A stretch of DNA of 64,000 nt from [Clostridium] aminophilum DSM 10710 (GTDB lineage Bacteria > Bacillota > Clostridia > Lachnospirales > Lachnospiraceae). Positions within the stretch are counted from its first letter, which is position 1; each line of letters starts with the position of its first letter. The notes beneath the pieces were generated by a model that searched no databases, was not told where the DNA came from, and saw only the letters and a list, made by a program, of their open reading frames with translations. The stretch is taken from NCBI RefSeq assembly GCF_000711825.1, contig NZ_JONJ01000010.1, positions 1 to 64,000 of the forward strand. Direction: 5' to 3'. Shown one piece after another: positions 54,544-61,868 of this stretch. A program made the translations under genes and the position numbers.

Positions 54544-55224
54544 TCAAGTTTCGGCAGTTTTGCCGCCGAGAGTGTTATTCGGAAAATCCCGGTCCAGATC
54601 ATAGCCGAGAATCTGCAGATAATTCTCAATCAGCCGCACGGTACCGGTGATTCCGGTTTTGTCCGTGTGGATGACAAGGTCGTAATCTTCCGGATTATCC
54701 CAGCTTCTGCCGGTGTAATAGCGATAGTAGTCGCGCCGCTCGCGGTCAATGCGTTTGATGTTTTTGTCGAGCTCATTCGGCAGATAGAGATTCATGGCAG
54801 CAACACGCTTTTTCCGTAATTCAAAGGAGGCATTCAGATGAATCCGGATCAGATCCTCCCGGCCGTCCAGAACATAATTGGCGCACCGGCCGATGATGAT
54901 GCAGGATTCTTCTGTCGCCAGTCTGCGGATGACATTGGACTGAAAACGGAAGAGGTTGTCCGCGGAAACCAGATCGGATCCGAAGGACGGGCGGCTGATC
55001 TCCGGCGCCATGCTTCCGATGATGCGATAGAGGAGGCGGTTGCCGGCTTTCTCGTCAGCAATATGGAAGTAGCTTTCCTTGATGCCGCTCTCGTCGGATG
55101 TCATGCGGAGAATGCTCTTGTCGTACAGATTGATGCCGAGATCTTTGGCAAGCAATGCGCCGATATCGGCACCTCCGCTGCCGAACTGACGTGAAATCGT
55201 GATGACCACTTTTTTATCTGTCAT
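54544..55224 (-). CDS. cytidylate kinase-like family protein
   Basis: A 226-residue P-loop protein of the cytidylate-kinase-like family (Cmk-like 2). The N-terminal VVITISRQFGSGGADIGALLAKDLG is the nucleotide-binding loop, atypical of true CMP kinase but standard in this family; IIIGRCANYVL and HLNASFELRKKRVA follow. Substrate unknown. It is the last gene of a three-gene minus-strand group with the dapF pair, 29 bases after dapF. AGGAGG lies upstream of the ATG. Confidence 0.85.
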   Translation of the reverse strand: MTDKKVVITISRQFGSGGADIGALLAKDLGINLYDKSILRMTSDESGIKESYFHIADEKAGNRLLYRIIGSMAPEISRPSFGSDLVSADNLFRFQSNVIRRLATEESCIIIGRCANYVLDGREDLIRIHLNASFELRKKRVAAMNLYLPNELDKNIKRIDRERRDYYRYYTGRSWDNPEDYDLVIHTDKTGITGTVRLIENYLQILGYDLDRDFPNNTLGGKTAET

Positions 55225-55253
55225 GGAAATGCCTCCTGTGAATCAATCGAGAA

Positions 55254-56057
55254 TTACAGACCTTCGATCTCGCCGCTGAAAACTTCCGTTGCCGGACCGG
55301 TCATATAAATGCAGTTGTCGGTGCGGTTCCACTCGATGGTGAGGGTTCCGCCGAGAACTTTTACGTCAACCCTGTCATCGACAACGCCGTGAAGCATTGC
55401 GGCAGCCGCACATGCACAGCAACCGGTGCCGCAGGCAAGTGTCTCGCCGGAGCCGCGCTCCCAGACGCGCATGTCAATGTGACCGCGGTCTACCACATGG
55501 ATGAATTCCGTGTTGGTGCGGTCCGGAAAACGCCCATGTGTCTCAAAGGACGGTCCGATCTTCGGAAGATCCATGGTCCACGGGTCCTCCACAAAGACAA
55601 CGGCGTGCGGATTGCCCATGGAAATGCCGGTAAATTTCCATTCCTTTCCGTCCACGCAAATGACCTCATCGAGTTCGGACGTCTGTTCCGGCTGGCCCAT
55701 ATTGACGGTGACGGAAGAAACCTTTCCGTTTTCGACGGTCATCTTCAGATGCTTGATTCCCGAGCCGGTTGCGACATCGATTTCCGGGTGGTCGACAATT
55801 CCATGATCATAGACATATTTGCCGACACAGCGGATTCCGTTTCCGCACATGGCACCCCTGGAACCGTCGGCGTTGTACATATCCATCTCACAGTCTGCAA
55901 TCCCGGACGGGCGGATGATGATCAGGCCGTCGGAACCGATGCCGAAATGACGGTCGGAGACGCGGATTGCCGCTGCGGAAGGATCTTTTACCAGTTCGCG
56001 GAATCCGTTGACATAGACATAATCATTGCCGCATCCGTGCATTTTTGTAAATTTCAT
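55254..56057 (-). CDS. dapF: diaminopimelate epimerase
   Basis: A 267-residue epimerase converting L,L- to meso-diaminopimelate for lysine and peptidoglycan. Both catalytic cysteines are present: C71 in GAMCGNGIRC and C209 in TLACGTGCCA. KMHGCGNDYVYVNGF and RHFGIGSDG are the N-terminal signatures. The ATG at 56057 with AAAGG is chosen. A cysteine-less paralogue lies 49 bases upstream on the same strand. Confidence 0.96.
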   Translation of the reverse strand: MKFTKMHGCGNDYVYVNGFRELVKDPSAAAIRVSDRHFGIGSDGLIIIRPSGIADCEMDMYNADGSRGAMCGNGIRCVGKYVYDHGIVDHPEIDVATGSGIKHLKMTVENGKVSSVTVNMGQPEQTSELDEVICVDGKEWKFTGISMGNPHAVVFVEDPWTMDLPKIGPSFETHGRFPDRTNTEFIHVVDRGHIDMRVWERGSGETLACGTGCCACAAAAMLHGVVDDRVDVKVLGGTLTIEWNRTDNCIYMTGPATEVFSGEIEGL

Positions 56058-56106
56058 AGAAAAACCTTTCTGTGTATTGCTGGAACAAAGGAACATCGGG
56101 CGAAGG

Positions 56107-56970
56107 TCAGGCCAGCGCCCGAAGCTGTTCGCAAAGCTCATTGGAGAGAGTGATCTCACCGGTGTATCCGACATCGCACATCATGAAGATCTCGCCGTTT
56201 TCGGAGATTTCAACCTGAAGTGTGCCTCCCGGCATATGAACATACATGTTCCGGTCTGCCAGACCCATGCGGTATGCCGCGCAGGCCGCCGCGCAGGCAC
56301 AGGTTCCGGAAGAAAGGGTGTAACCGGCACCGCGCTCAAAGATCTCGATCTGAATATTGGTGCGGTCGAGCACATTTAACAGCTGTGTGTTGACCTTTTC
56401 CGGGAAATACGGTGCGGTCTCGGAGACCTGTCCGATCCGGCATACGAGATCTTTGGAAATGTCATTCATCCAGATGACGCAGTGCGGATTGCCCAGAGAA
56501 AGGCAGGTTGTGACATACGGAATACTGCCGAAGGTCATGACTTCGTTGATGATCTCGCGGCGGCTTCCGGTAACCGGAATCTCATCGCTCCAGAAGGTCG
56601 GTTTTCCCATGGAAACCTTGAGACGCGTGTTCTGCTCGTTTTCGTAGACAACGGTCTCCTCACCGGAGGCGGAATCAAAAGATGCCGTGTTTTTCTCAAC
56701 ATATCCGTGGTCGCGGAGATACCGCGCGAAGATTGCCATACCGTTTCCGCCCTTCGGCGCTTCGCTTCCGTCTGAATTGTAGATTTTGACGCCGAGGCGG
56801 TCATTATCAAAACACGGTCCAACCAGAACACCGTCGGCACCGATGCCGAAATGGCGGTCGCAGAGTTTTGCGATGGCCTTCGGACCGAGCGCCATTTTGT
56901 TGCGGGCCGGATCGTAGATCAGATAGTCATTACCCATGCAGTGATACTTCTGAATGGTGAACTGTTCCAT
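56107..56970 (-). CDS. DapF-like paralogue lacking both catalytic cysteines
   Basis: A 287-residue protein with the full DapF fold signature (YHCMGNDYLIYD, RHFGIGADGVLVGP, NSDGSEAPKGGNGMAIFARYL, GNPHCVIW, GTCACAAACAA). At the two catalytic positions it has Gly74 (APKGGNG, where DapF has MCGNG) and Ser221 (TLSSGTC, where DapF has LACGTG). It therefore cannot use the two-cysteine epimerisation chemistry. It precedes real dapF in the same transcript, so it may be a partner, a regulator, or an enzyme with another activity. The ATG has a GGAGTG ribosome site. Confidence 0.85.
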   Translation of the reverse strand: MEQFTIQKYHCMGNDYLIYDPARNKMALGPKAIAKLCDRHFGIGADGVLVGPCFDNDRLGVKIYNSDGSEAPKGGNGMAIFARYLRDHGYVEKNTASFDSASGEETVVYENEQNTRLKVSMGKPTFWSDEIPVTGSRREIINEVMTFGSIPYVTTCLSLGNPHCVIWMNDISKDLVCRIGQVSETAPYFPEKVNTQLLNVLDRTNIQIEIFERGAGYTLSSGTCACAAACAAYRMGLADRNMYVHMPGGTLQVEISENGEIFMMCDVGYTGEITLSNELCEQLRALA

Positions 56971-57123
56971 GTCGAATCACTCCTGTCTTCATGCTGAAAA
57001 ATCGTCATTACCTCTTTGTATTATATCCGAATTGTTGGAAAAAAACTATATAATCCGTATTTTGACAGGCGAAAAGATGATACAATAGAAAGCGGTCAAA
57101 ACAGGAAAAATGAGGACAGACAA

Positions 57124-57423
57124 ATGAAAGAAATGAAAGCGGAACCGGAGCTGAAAGAGGTAGCCGAAGCCATTGGCAGAGCACTGGAGATTGATCCGGA
57201 GGGGATACGGGAGAATACGGTATTTACGGAAGACCTGTACGCGGATTCCTTTGACATGGCAATGATCCTGACGGAAGCGGACGAGACCTTCGGGACAATG
57301 CTTCCGACGGAACTGGCGGAGACGCTGATTACCGTTCGGGATCTGATGGACGCCATCCGGATGTACCGGGACCTTCCGGCCCCGGAGAAACCGGTCAGAT
57401 GGTTCTCCGGAAGAGAATATTGA
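57124..57423 (+). CDS. acyl carrier protein-like protein
   Basis: A 99-residue protein with the acyl carrier four-helix pattern. S42 in LYADSFDMAMIL (DSLD in standard ACP) is the phosphopantetheine site. The C-terminal ~20 residues after IRMYRDLP extend beyond ordinary ACP. No fatty-acid or polyketide genes are adjacent, so it may be a specialised carrier. The ATG at 57124 follows GAGGAC. The rib operon promoter starts 20 bases after its stop. The 150 bases upstream, shared with the minus-strand dapF group, are AT-rich with several TATAAT-like strings, but no certain promoter. Confidence 0.8.
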   Translation: MKEMKAEPELKEVAEAIGRALEIDPEGIRENTVFTEDLYADSFDMAMILTEADETFGTMLPTELAETLITVRDLMDAIRMYRDLPAPEKPVRWFSGREY

Positions 57424-57443
57424 TCGGATTTGTCGTGGATTTG

Positions 57444-57472
57444 TTGACATCGTCCGATTGCCGTCGTATAAT
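57444..57472 (+). promoter_or_regulatory. rib operon promoter
   Basis: Perfect consensus TTGACA (57444-57449), 17-base spacer, TATAAT (57467-57472). Confidence 0.9.
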
Positions 57473-57499
57473 TCGGTCAGAAAATAAAAATATTTGATA

Positions 57500-57606
57500 A
57501 TCTTCAGGGCGGGGTGCAATTCCCGACCGGCGGTAAAGCCCGCGAGCCGAAAGGCATGATCCGGTGAGATTCCGGGGCCGACAGTAAAGTCTGGATGGAA
57601 GAAGAT
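57500..57606 (+). promoter_or_regulatory. FMN riboswitch (RFN element)
   Basis: P1 is ATCTTC (57500-57505) with GAAGAT (57601-57606). Between them are the conserved RFN segments AGGGCGGGGTGCAATTCCC, ACCGGCGGTAAAGCC, GGTGAGATTCCGG and GCCGACAGTAAAGTCTGGAT, each in its usual place. FMN binding should stop transcription at the following terminator and shut off ribD-ribE-ribBA-ribH. Confidence 0.97.
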
Positions 57607-57656
57607 GGTCGCACATGAGAGATCGGTGTATCTTTCGTGATTTTTGATGTGTATTT

Positions 57657-57689
57657 CGCCCTGCAGTATGCTGTACTGCAGGGCGTTTT
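57657..57689 (+). terminator. riboswitch expression-platform terminator
   Basis: A 12-base-pair perfect stem (57657-57668 with 57674-57685), five-base loop, TTTT. The 165 bases between it and ribD hold no gene; GAGGAAAGGA at 57841-57850 is the ribD ribosome site. Confidence 0.88.
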
Positions 57690-57855
57690 GTGTTATGGGA
57701 GGTGTCTTGGAACGCTTCTGCGGCTCAGACGATTCCCGCATCTCCCCGGTGCTCCGGGGAGGGTAAAACGACATTTGCCTGCGGACTTTGTTCCGGCAAT
57801 ACACTTCCATCCGCCCGGTTCCGGGTATGTATCCCCTGAAGAGGAAAGGAACTCA

Positions 57856-59124
57856 ATGAAAACAGAATATGACGCGGCATTTATGCGTCGGGCGATCGAA
57901 CTGGCAAAAAAGGGAAATCCATTTTGCCATCCGAATCCCCTGGTCGGTGCCGTCATCGTCCGGGACGGACGGATTCTTGCCGAAGGCTGGCATGCGCGGT
58001 ACGGTGGACTTCACGCAGAGCGGGAGGCCATTCGCAGCCTTACGGAACCGGCGGACGGCGCTGCGCTCTATGTGACGTTGGAGCCGTGCTGCCATCAGGG
58101 AAAACAGCCGCCCTGCACGGATGCGGTGATCTCCGCGGGGATCCGGACGGTGGTGATCGGATCCCGGGATCCGAATCCGAAGGTGGCCGGCAAAGGAGTG
58201 AAAAAACTCCGGGAGGCAGGCATTACCGTGTATGAGGATGTTCTGAAGGACGAGTGTGACGCCCTGAATCCGGTCTTTTTTCACTACATCACAAAGAAGA
58301 TGCCCTATGTCCGGTATAAGTTCGCCATGACGGCGGACGGAAATACGGCGGTGCAAAGCGGGGAATCCAAATGGATCAGCGGACCGGCATCCCGGGAACT
58401 GGTGCAGCGGATGCGGAGTGAAAATATGGGCATCATGGTCGGAATCGGAACGGTTCTGGCGGATGATCCGATGCTCACCTGCCGGTTGGAGGGGGAAAAC
58501 TTCCGGAATCCCATCCGGATCATTCTGGACAGCCGGCTGAGGATTCCCATGGATTCCAGGATCGTGCGGACCGCGGGAGAATATCCGACGATTGTCTGCG
58601 CAGCGGAACGGAGTGCGTCCGGGGATGAGAAGACTGTGACAGCAGACAAGGACCGGTATGCAGCAGAGAAGGGGAATACTGTGCCGGAAGACAAGGACCG
58701 GGATGCAGCGGAGGAAGGGAATATCGTGCCGGCAGACCCTTCCGAAGAACAGAAGGAAAAAGAGAATGCATTACGCCGTGCGGGAATCACGGTTCTGCGG
58801 ATTCCGGTCAACCGGAAAACGGGCCGGCCGGATCTGAAAACGCTGATGGCCCGGCTGGCGGAACGGGAGATCGACAGCATCCTGCTGGAAGGCGGCGGAA
58901 CGCTGGCCGCGAATGCACTCCGCGAGGGGATCATTCAGGAGGCGGACGCCTTTATCGCGCCGAAGCTTTTCGGCGGGCGGGGACATGCGCCGATGGAGGG
59001 CGAGGGCGTCGCGCTTCCGGAGGAGGCGTGGAAACTGGAGATCATGGAAATCCGGCGTTTTGCGGATGACTTCTTTATCCGTTACCGCGTAAAGGAGGAA
59101 GACGATGTTTACGGGGATCATTGA
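57856..59124 (+). CDS. ribD: bifunctional riboflavin deaminase/reductase RibD
   Basis: About 422 residues; carries out the second and third steps from GTP towards riboflavin. The N-terminal deaminase has the zinc site HAERE (GGLHAEREAI) and PCCHQGKQPPC; the reductase starts near KFAMTADGNTAV (~155) with KWISGPASRE and LEGGGTLAANAL. A hydrophilic insert in the reductase (~residues 255-305) holds two tandem 15-residue units (DKDRYAAEKGNTVP-like, 263-292) not found in ordinary RibD. It overlaps ribE by 20 bases. Confidence 0.96.
   Translation: MKTEYDAAFMRRAIELAKKGNPFCHPNPLVGAVIVRDGRILAEGWHARYGGLHAEREAIRSLTEPADGAALYVTLEPCCHQGKQPPCTDAVISAGIRTVVIGSRDPNPKVAGKGVKKLREAGITVYEDVLKDECDALNPVFFHYITKKMPYVRYKFAMTADGNTAVQSGESKWISGPASRELVQRMRSENMGIMVGIGTVLADDPMLTCRLEGENFRNPIRIILDSRLRIPMDSRIVRTAGEYPTIVCAAERSASGDEKTVTADKDRYAAEKGNTVPEDKDRDAAEEGNIVPADPSEEQKEKENALRRAGITVLRIPVNRKTGRPDLKTLMARLAEREIDSILLEGGGTLAANALREGIIQEADAFIAPKLFGGRGHAPMEGEGVALPEEAWKLEIMEIRRFADDFFIRYRVKEEDDVYGDH
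58642..58731 (+). repeat. 45-base in-frame duplication inside ribD
   Basis: Two 45-base copies (58642-58686 and 58687-58731) and the start of a third at 58732, encoding (A/E)DKDR-x-AAE-x-GN-x-VP twice. It sits in a surface-loop insert of the reductase domain. Confidence 0.85.
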
Positions 59125-59785
59125 GGAAACCGGTACGATTCGCCGGATGGAACTCCGCGGCAATTCCGGTGTCATCGATGTGGAAGCGCATGGGATTATG
59201 GACGATGTGCAGGTCGGCGACAGCATTGCCGTGAACGGCGTCTGCCTGACCGCGTTTGAAGTTCGGCCGGACGGATTTCGCGCCGACGTCATGGCGGAGA
59301 CCGTGCGGAGAAGTTCCCTCGGAACGCTTTTGCCGGGGCAGTATGTGAATCTGGAGCGGGCAATGGCAGCAGGAAGGCGATTTGGCGGCCATATCGTGAC
59401 CGGCCACATTGACGGCACCGGTGTGATCACCGGAAGGCGAATAGAAGAAAACGCGGTGTGGGTGACAATCGAACCGAAGGATAGAGATTTCATGCTGATT
59501 GTGGAGAAAGGGTCCGTGGCGATCGACGGAATCAGTCTCACTGTGGCGAAAAAAGACCGGAACTCTTTTTCCGTCAGCGTGATCCCCCATACGGGGGGAG
59601 AAACAACGCTTCTGGAAAAGGCGGAAGGGCAAACGGTCAATCTCGAGTATGACATCGTCGGAAAATATGTACAGGAACTGCTGAAACCCATGGCGGTTGC
59701 GGAGGGCGGAGTCTCCGGAGGGAAAGAAACGTATCAGGGCGGAAGCACGCTCACAATGGAAATGCTGAAGGAGTACGGGTTTTGA
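59105..59785 (+). CDS. ribE: riboflavin synthase, alpha subunit
   Basis: A 226-residue enzyme that dismutates two lumazines to riboflavin. It shows the internal duplication of the family: MFTGIIEETG and the second barrel starting GGHIVTGHIDGTG, with VNGVCLT and IDGISLTV as matching motifs in each half. AAGGAGGAAG precedes the ATG inside ribD. The C-terminal ~20 residues (GGVSGGKETYQGGSTLTMEMLKEYGF region) are a little longer than usual. Confidence 0.95.
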   Translation: MFTGIIEETGTIRRMELRGNSGVIDVEAHGIMDDVQVGDSIAVNGVCLTAFEVRPDGFRADVMAETVRRSSLGTLLPGQYVNLERAMAAGRRFGGHIVTGHIDGTGVITGRRIEENAVWVTIEPKDRDFMLIVEKGSVAIDGISLTVAKKDRNSFSVSVIPHTGGETTLLEKAEGQTVNLEYDIVGKYVQELLKPMAVAEGGVSGGKETYQGGSTLTMEMLKEYGF

Positions 59786-59803
59786 CGGAGGTAACTCAAA
59801 CGG

Positions 59804-61102
59804 ATGAAACGAAAGGAAGAGCGGAGGAACATGAAGCAGGAAACATTTTTGACCAAAAAATCGGCAGAAAAAAAGGCAACATATCGCTACAACCGGATTG
59901 AGGAGGCGCTGGAGGCGCTGCGGCGCGGAGAAGTCATTCTCTGCACGGATGATCCGGACCGGGAAAATGAGGGCGACATGATCTGTGCGGCACAGTTTGC
60001 GACGCAGGAGAATATCAATTTTATGGCAAGTTTCGGAAAGGGTCTGATCTGCACACCGATGAGCGCGGAACACGCGGCAAGACTTGGTCTTCCGCCCATG
60101 GTTTCGGAGAACACGGACAATCATGAGACCGCATTTACCGTATCCATCGACCATCGGGAGACGACCACCGGGATCTCGGCGAAAGAGAGAGCATTTACCA
60201 TGCTGCGGTGCGCGGAGCCGGGTACCCGGCCGGAGGATCTGCGGCGGCCGGGACACGTCTTTCCGCTGGTGGCGAGAAAGGGCGGTGTTCTGGTGCGAAA
60301 CGGCCATACGGAGGCGACGGTGGATCTTCTGCGCCTTGCGGGACTCACGGAATGCGGCGTGTGCTGCGAGGTAATGGATGAGGACGGCACCATGATGCGG
60401 ACGCCGAAACTCTGGGAGATGGCAAGAGAACGGAACCTGGTGTTCATCACCATCCGCGAGCTTCAGGATTACATCCGCATTCACGAAAAACATGTGGTGC
60501 GGGAGGCGGAGGCCCATCTTCCAACGATTTACGGGGATTTCCGGATGTACGGTTATATCAATGACATTACCGGAGAACACCATGTGGCGCTGGTCAAGGG
60601 CAGAATCGGCGAAGGGGAACACGTGCTCTGCCGCGTGCATTCCGAGTGCCTGACCGGTGATACCTTTGGCTCTCTTCGCTGCGACTGCGGAGAGCAGCTT
60701 CACCGTGCGATGCGGATGGTGGAGCAGGAGGGGCGGGGCGTGATCCTCTATATGCGGCAGGAGGGAAGAGGAATCGGTCTCATCAATAAGATCCGGGCCT
60801 ACGCGCTTCAGGAACAGGGAATGGATACCGTGGAGGCCAATGTCCGCCTCGGATTTGCGCCGGACCTTCGCGAATACTGGGTCGGAGCGCAGATCCTGCG
60901 GGACCTCGGCTGCAAGTCTCTGCGGCTCCTCACCAACAATCCGGACAAAGTGTACCGTCTGGAAGAATTCGGGCTGAAAATTGACGAGAGAGTGCCGATC
61001 GAGGCGAAACCGCAGAAATTCGATTACCGATATCTTATGACAAAGAAGACGAAGATGGGACATATGCTGACACAGCTTCCGGTAACCGGAGAGATGAGCT
61101 GA
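59804..61102 (+). CDS. ribBA: bifunctional DHBP synthase / GTP cyclohydrolase II
   Basis: A 432-residue fusion supplying both riboflavin precursors. The N-terminal half is 3,4-dihydroxy-2-butanone-4-phosphate synthase ([11 protein letters not shown], where most have [24 protein letters not shown]). The C-terminal half is GTP cyclohydrolase II ([21 protein letters not shown] zinc site; [17 protein letters not shown]). Two starts are possible: 59804 with GGAGGT twelve bases away, or 59831 with GGAGG three bases away; spacing is poor for both. Confidence 0.96.
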   Translation: MKRKEERRNMKQETFLTKKSAEKKATYRYNRIEEALEALRRGEVILCTDDPDRENEGDMICAAQFATQENINFMASFGKGLICTPMSAEHAARLGLPPMVSENTDNHETAFTVSIDHRETTTGISAKERAFTMLRCAEPGTRPEDLRRPGHVFPLVARKGGVLVRNGHTEATVDLLRLAGLTECGVCCEVMDEDGTMMRTPKLWEMARERNLVFITIRELQDYIRIHEKHVVREAEAHLPTIYGDFRMYGYINDITGEHHVALVKGRIGEGEHVLCRVHSECLTGDTFGSLRCDCGEQLHRAMRMVEQEGRGVILYMRQEGRGIGLINKIRAYALQEQGMDTVEANVRLGFAPDLREYWVGAQILRDLGCKSLRLLTNNPDKVYRLEEFGLKIDERVPIEAKPQKFDYRYLMTKKTKMGHMLTQLPVTGEMS

Positions 61103-61260
61103 TCAGACAGGAAAAGGCGAAGACCGGTATGGAAAAGAAAACGTCAGCATATGGTGCGCTGCTCTGGAATCTGACGGTCCGTTCCGCGCACAACAACTGA
61201 CGTTCTGAGATATTGAAAAGGATTACTGAGGAAGAGTAAAAAAGAAGAGGAGAGAAACCA

Positions 61261-61737
61261 ATGAGAAATATTCAGATGATGGAGGGAAATGTTGTCGCAC
61301 CGGAGGGAATGCGTGTCGCCATCGCGGCGTCCCGCTTCAATGAGGTGATCACTGGAAAACTTCTGGACGGGGCTGTGGACGGGCTGGTCCGTCATGGGGC
61401 GGCGGAAGACCACATCACGGCTGTTTGGGTTCCGGGAGCCTTTGAACTTCCGGTAATTGCCATGAAACTGGCACAGTCCGGCAAATTTGACGCGGTGATC
61501 TGCGTCGGGGCAGTGATCCGCGGACAGACATCGCATTACGACTATGTGTGTAATGAAGCCTCAAAGGGAATTGCGCAGGTTGCGCTGACCACCGGCGTGC
61601 CGACTCTCTTCGGCGTGGTCACGGCGGAGAATATTGAGCAGGCCATTGCGAGAGCGGGCTGCAAGGCAGGAAACAAGGGCTTTGACTGCGCGCTCTCCGC
61701 CATCGAGATGGTGAACCTGATCCGGCAGATCGGATAA
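61261..61737 (+). CDS. ribH: 6,7-dimethyl-8-ribityllumazine synthase
   Basis: A 158-residue lumazine synthase, which assembles into icosahedral or pentameric shells. [46 protein letters not shown] and [12 protein letters not shown] match the family closely, including the catalytic His in the TSHYDYV segment. GAGGAGAG precedes the ATG. About 160 bases separate it from ribBA, with no terminator seen, so it should be in the same FMN-controlled transcript. Confidence 0.96.
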   Translation: MRNIQMMEGNVVAPEGMRVAIAASRFNEVITGKLLDGAVDGLVRHGAAEDHITAVWVPGAFELPVIAMKLAQSGKFDAVICVGAVIRGQTSHYDYVCNEASKGIAQVALTTGVPTLFGVVTAENIEQAIARAGCKAGNKGFDCALSAIEMVNLIRQIG

Positions 61738-61767
61738 GATAAAAAAGAGAAAAAAAGAGATAAAAAA

Positions 61768-61797
61768 GAGAACTCCGTCCCGCGGGACGGAGTTCTC
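61768..61797. terminator. perfect palindrome, terminator between convergent genes
   Basis: A 30-base perfect palindrome without a loop (arms of 15, centre at 61782/61783). Upstream AAAAAAGAGA tracts give a U-rich tail on the minus strand, so it terminates the surface-protein gene best; on the plus strand it follows ribH without a U-tract. Confidence 0.8.
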
Positions 61798-61810
61798 CGA
61801 ATGTCGGCGT

Positions 61811-61861
61811 TTGATGTAGAAGTTGTTGCGCATCAAACATCAGCGGTTGATCTTGAAGTTG
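61811..61861. repeat. short direct repeat downstream of the surface-protein gene
   Basis: TTGATGTAGAAGTTG (61811-61825) and TTGATCTTGAAGTTG (61847-61861), 36 bases apart, each with a local inverted repeat (GTTTGATG with CATCAAAC; GCTG with CAGC). Confidence 0.5.
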
Positions 61862-61868
61862 CTGTCGT

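Noticed and set aside
57062-57086. TTGACA/TACAAT promoter for the acyl carrier gene
   Set aside because: The spacer is only 13 bases, too short for a sigma-A promoter; the true promoter remains undefined.
59075-61063. 662-codon frame antisense to ribE and ribBA
   Set aside because: Covers two certain genes on the other strand and has no protein features.
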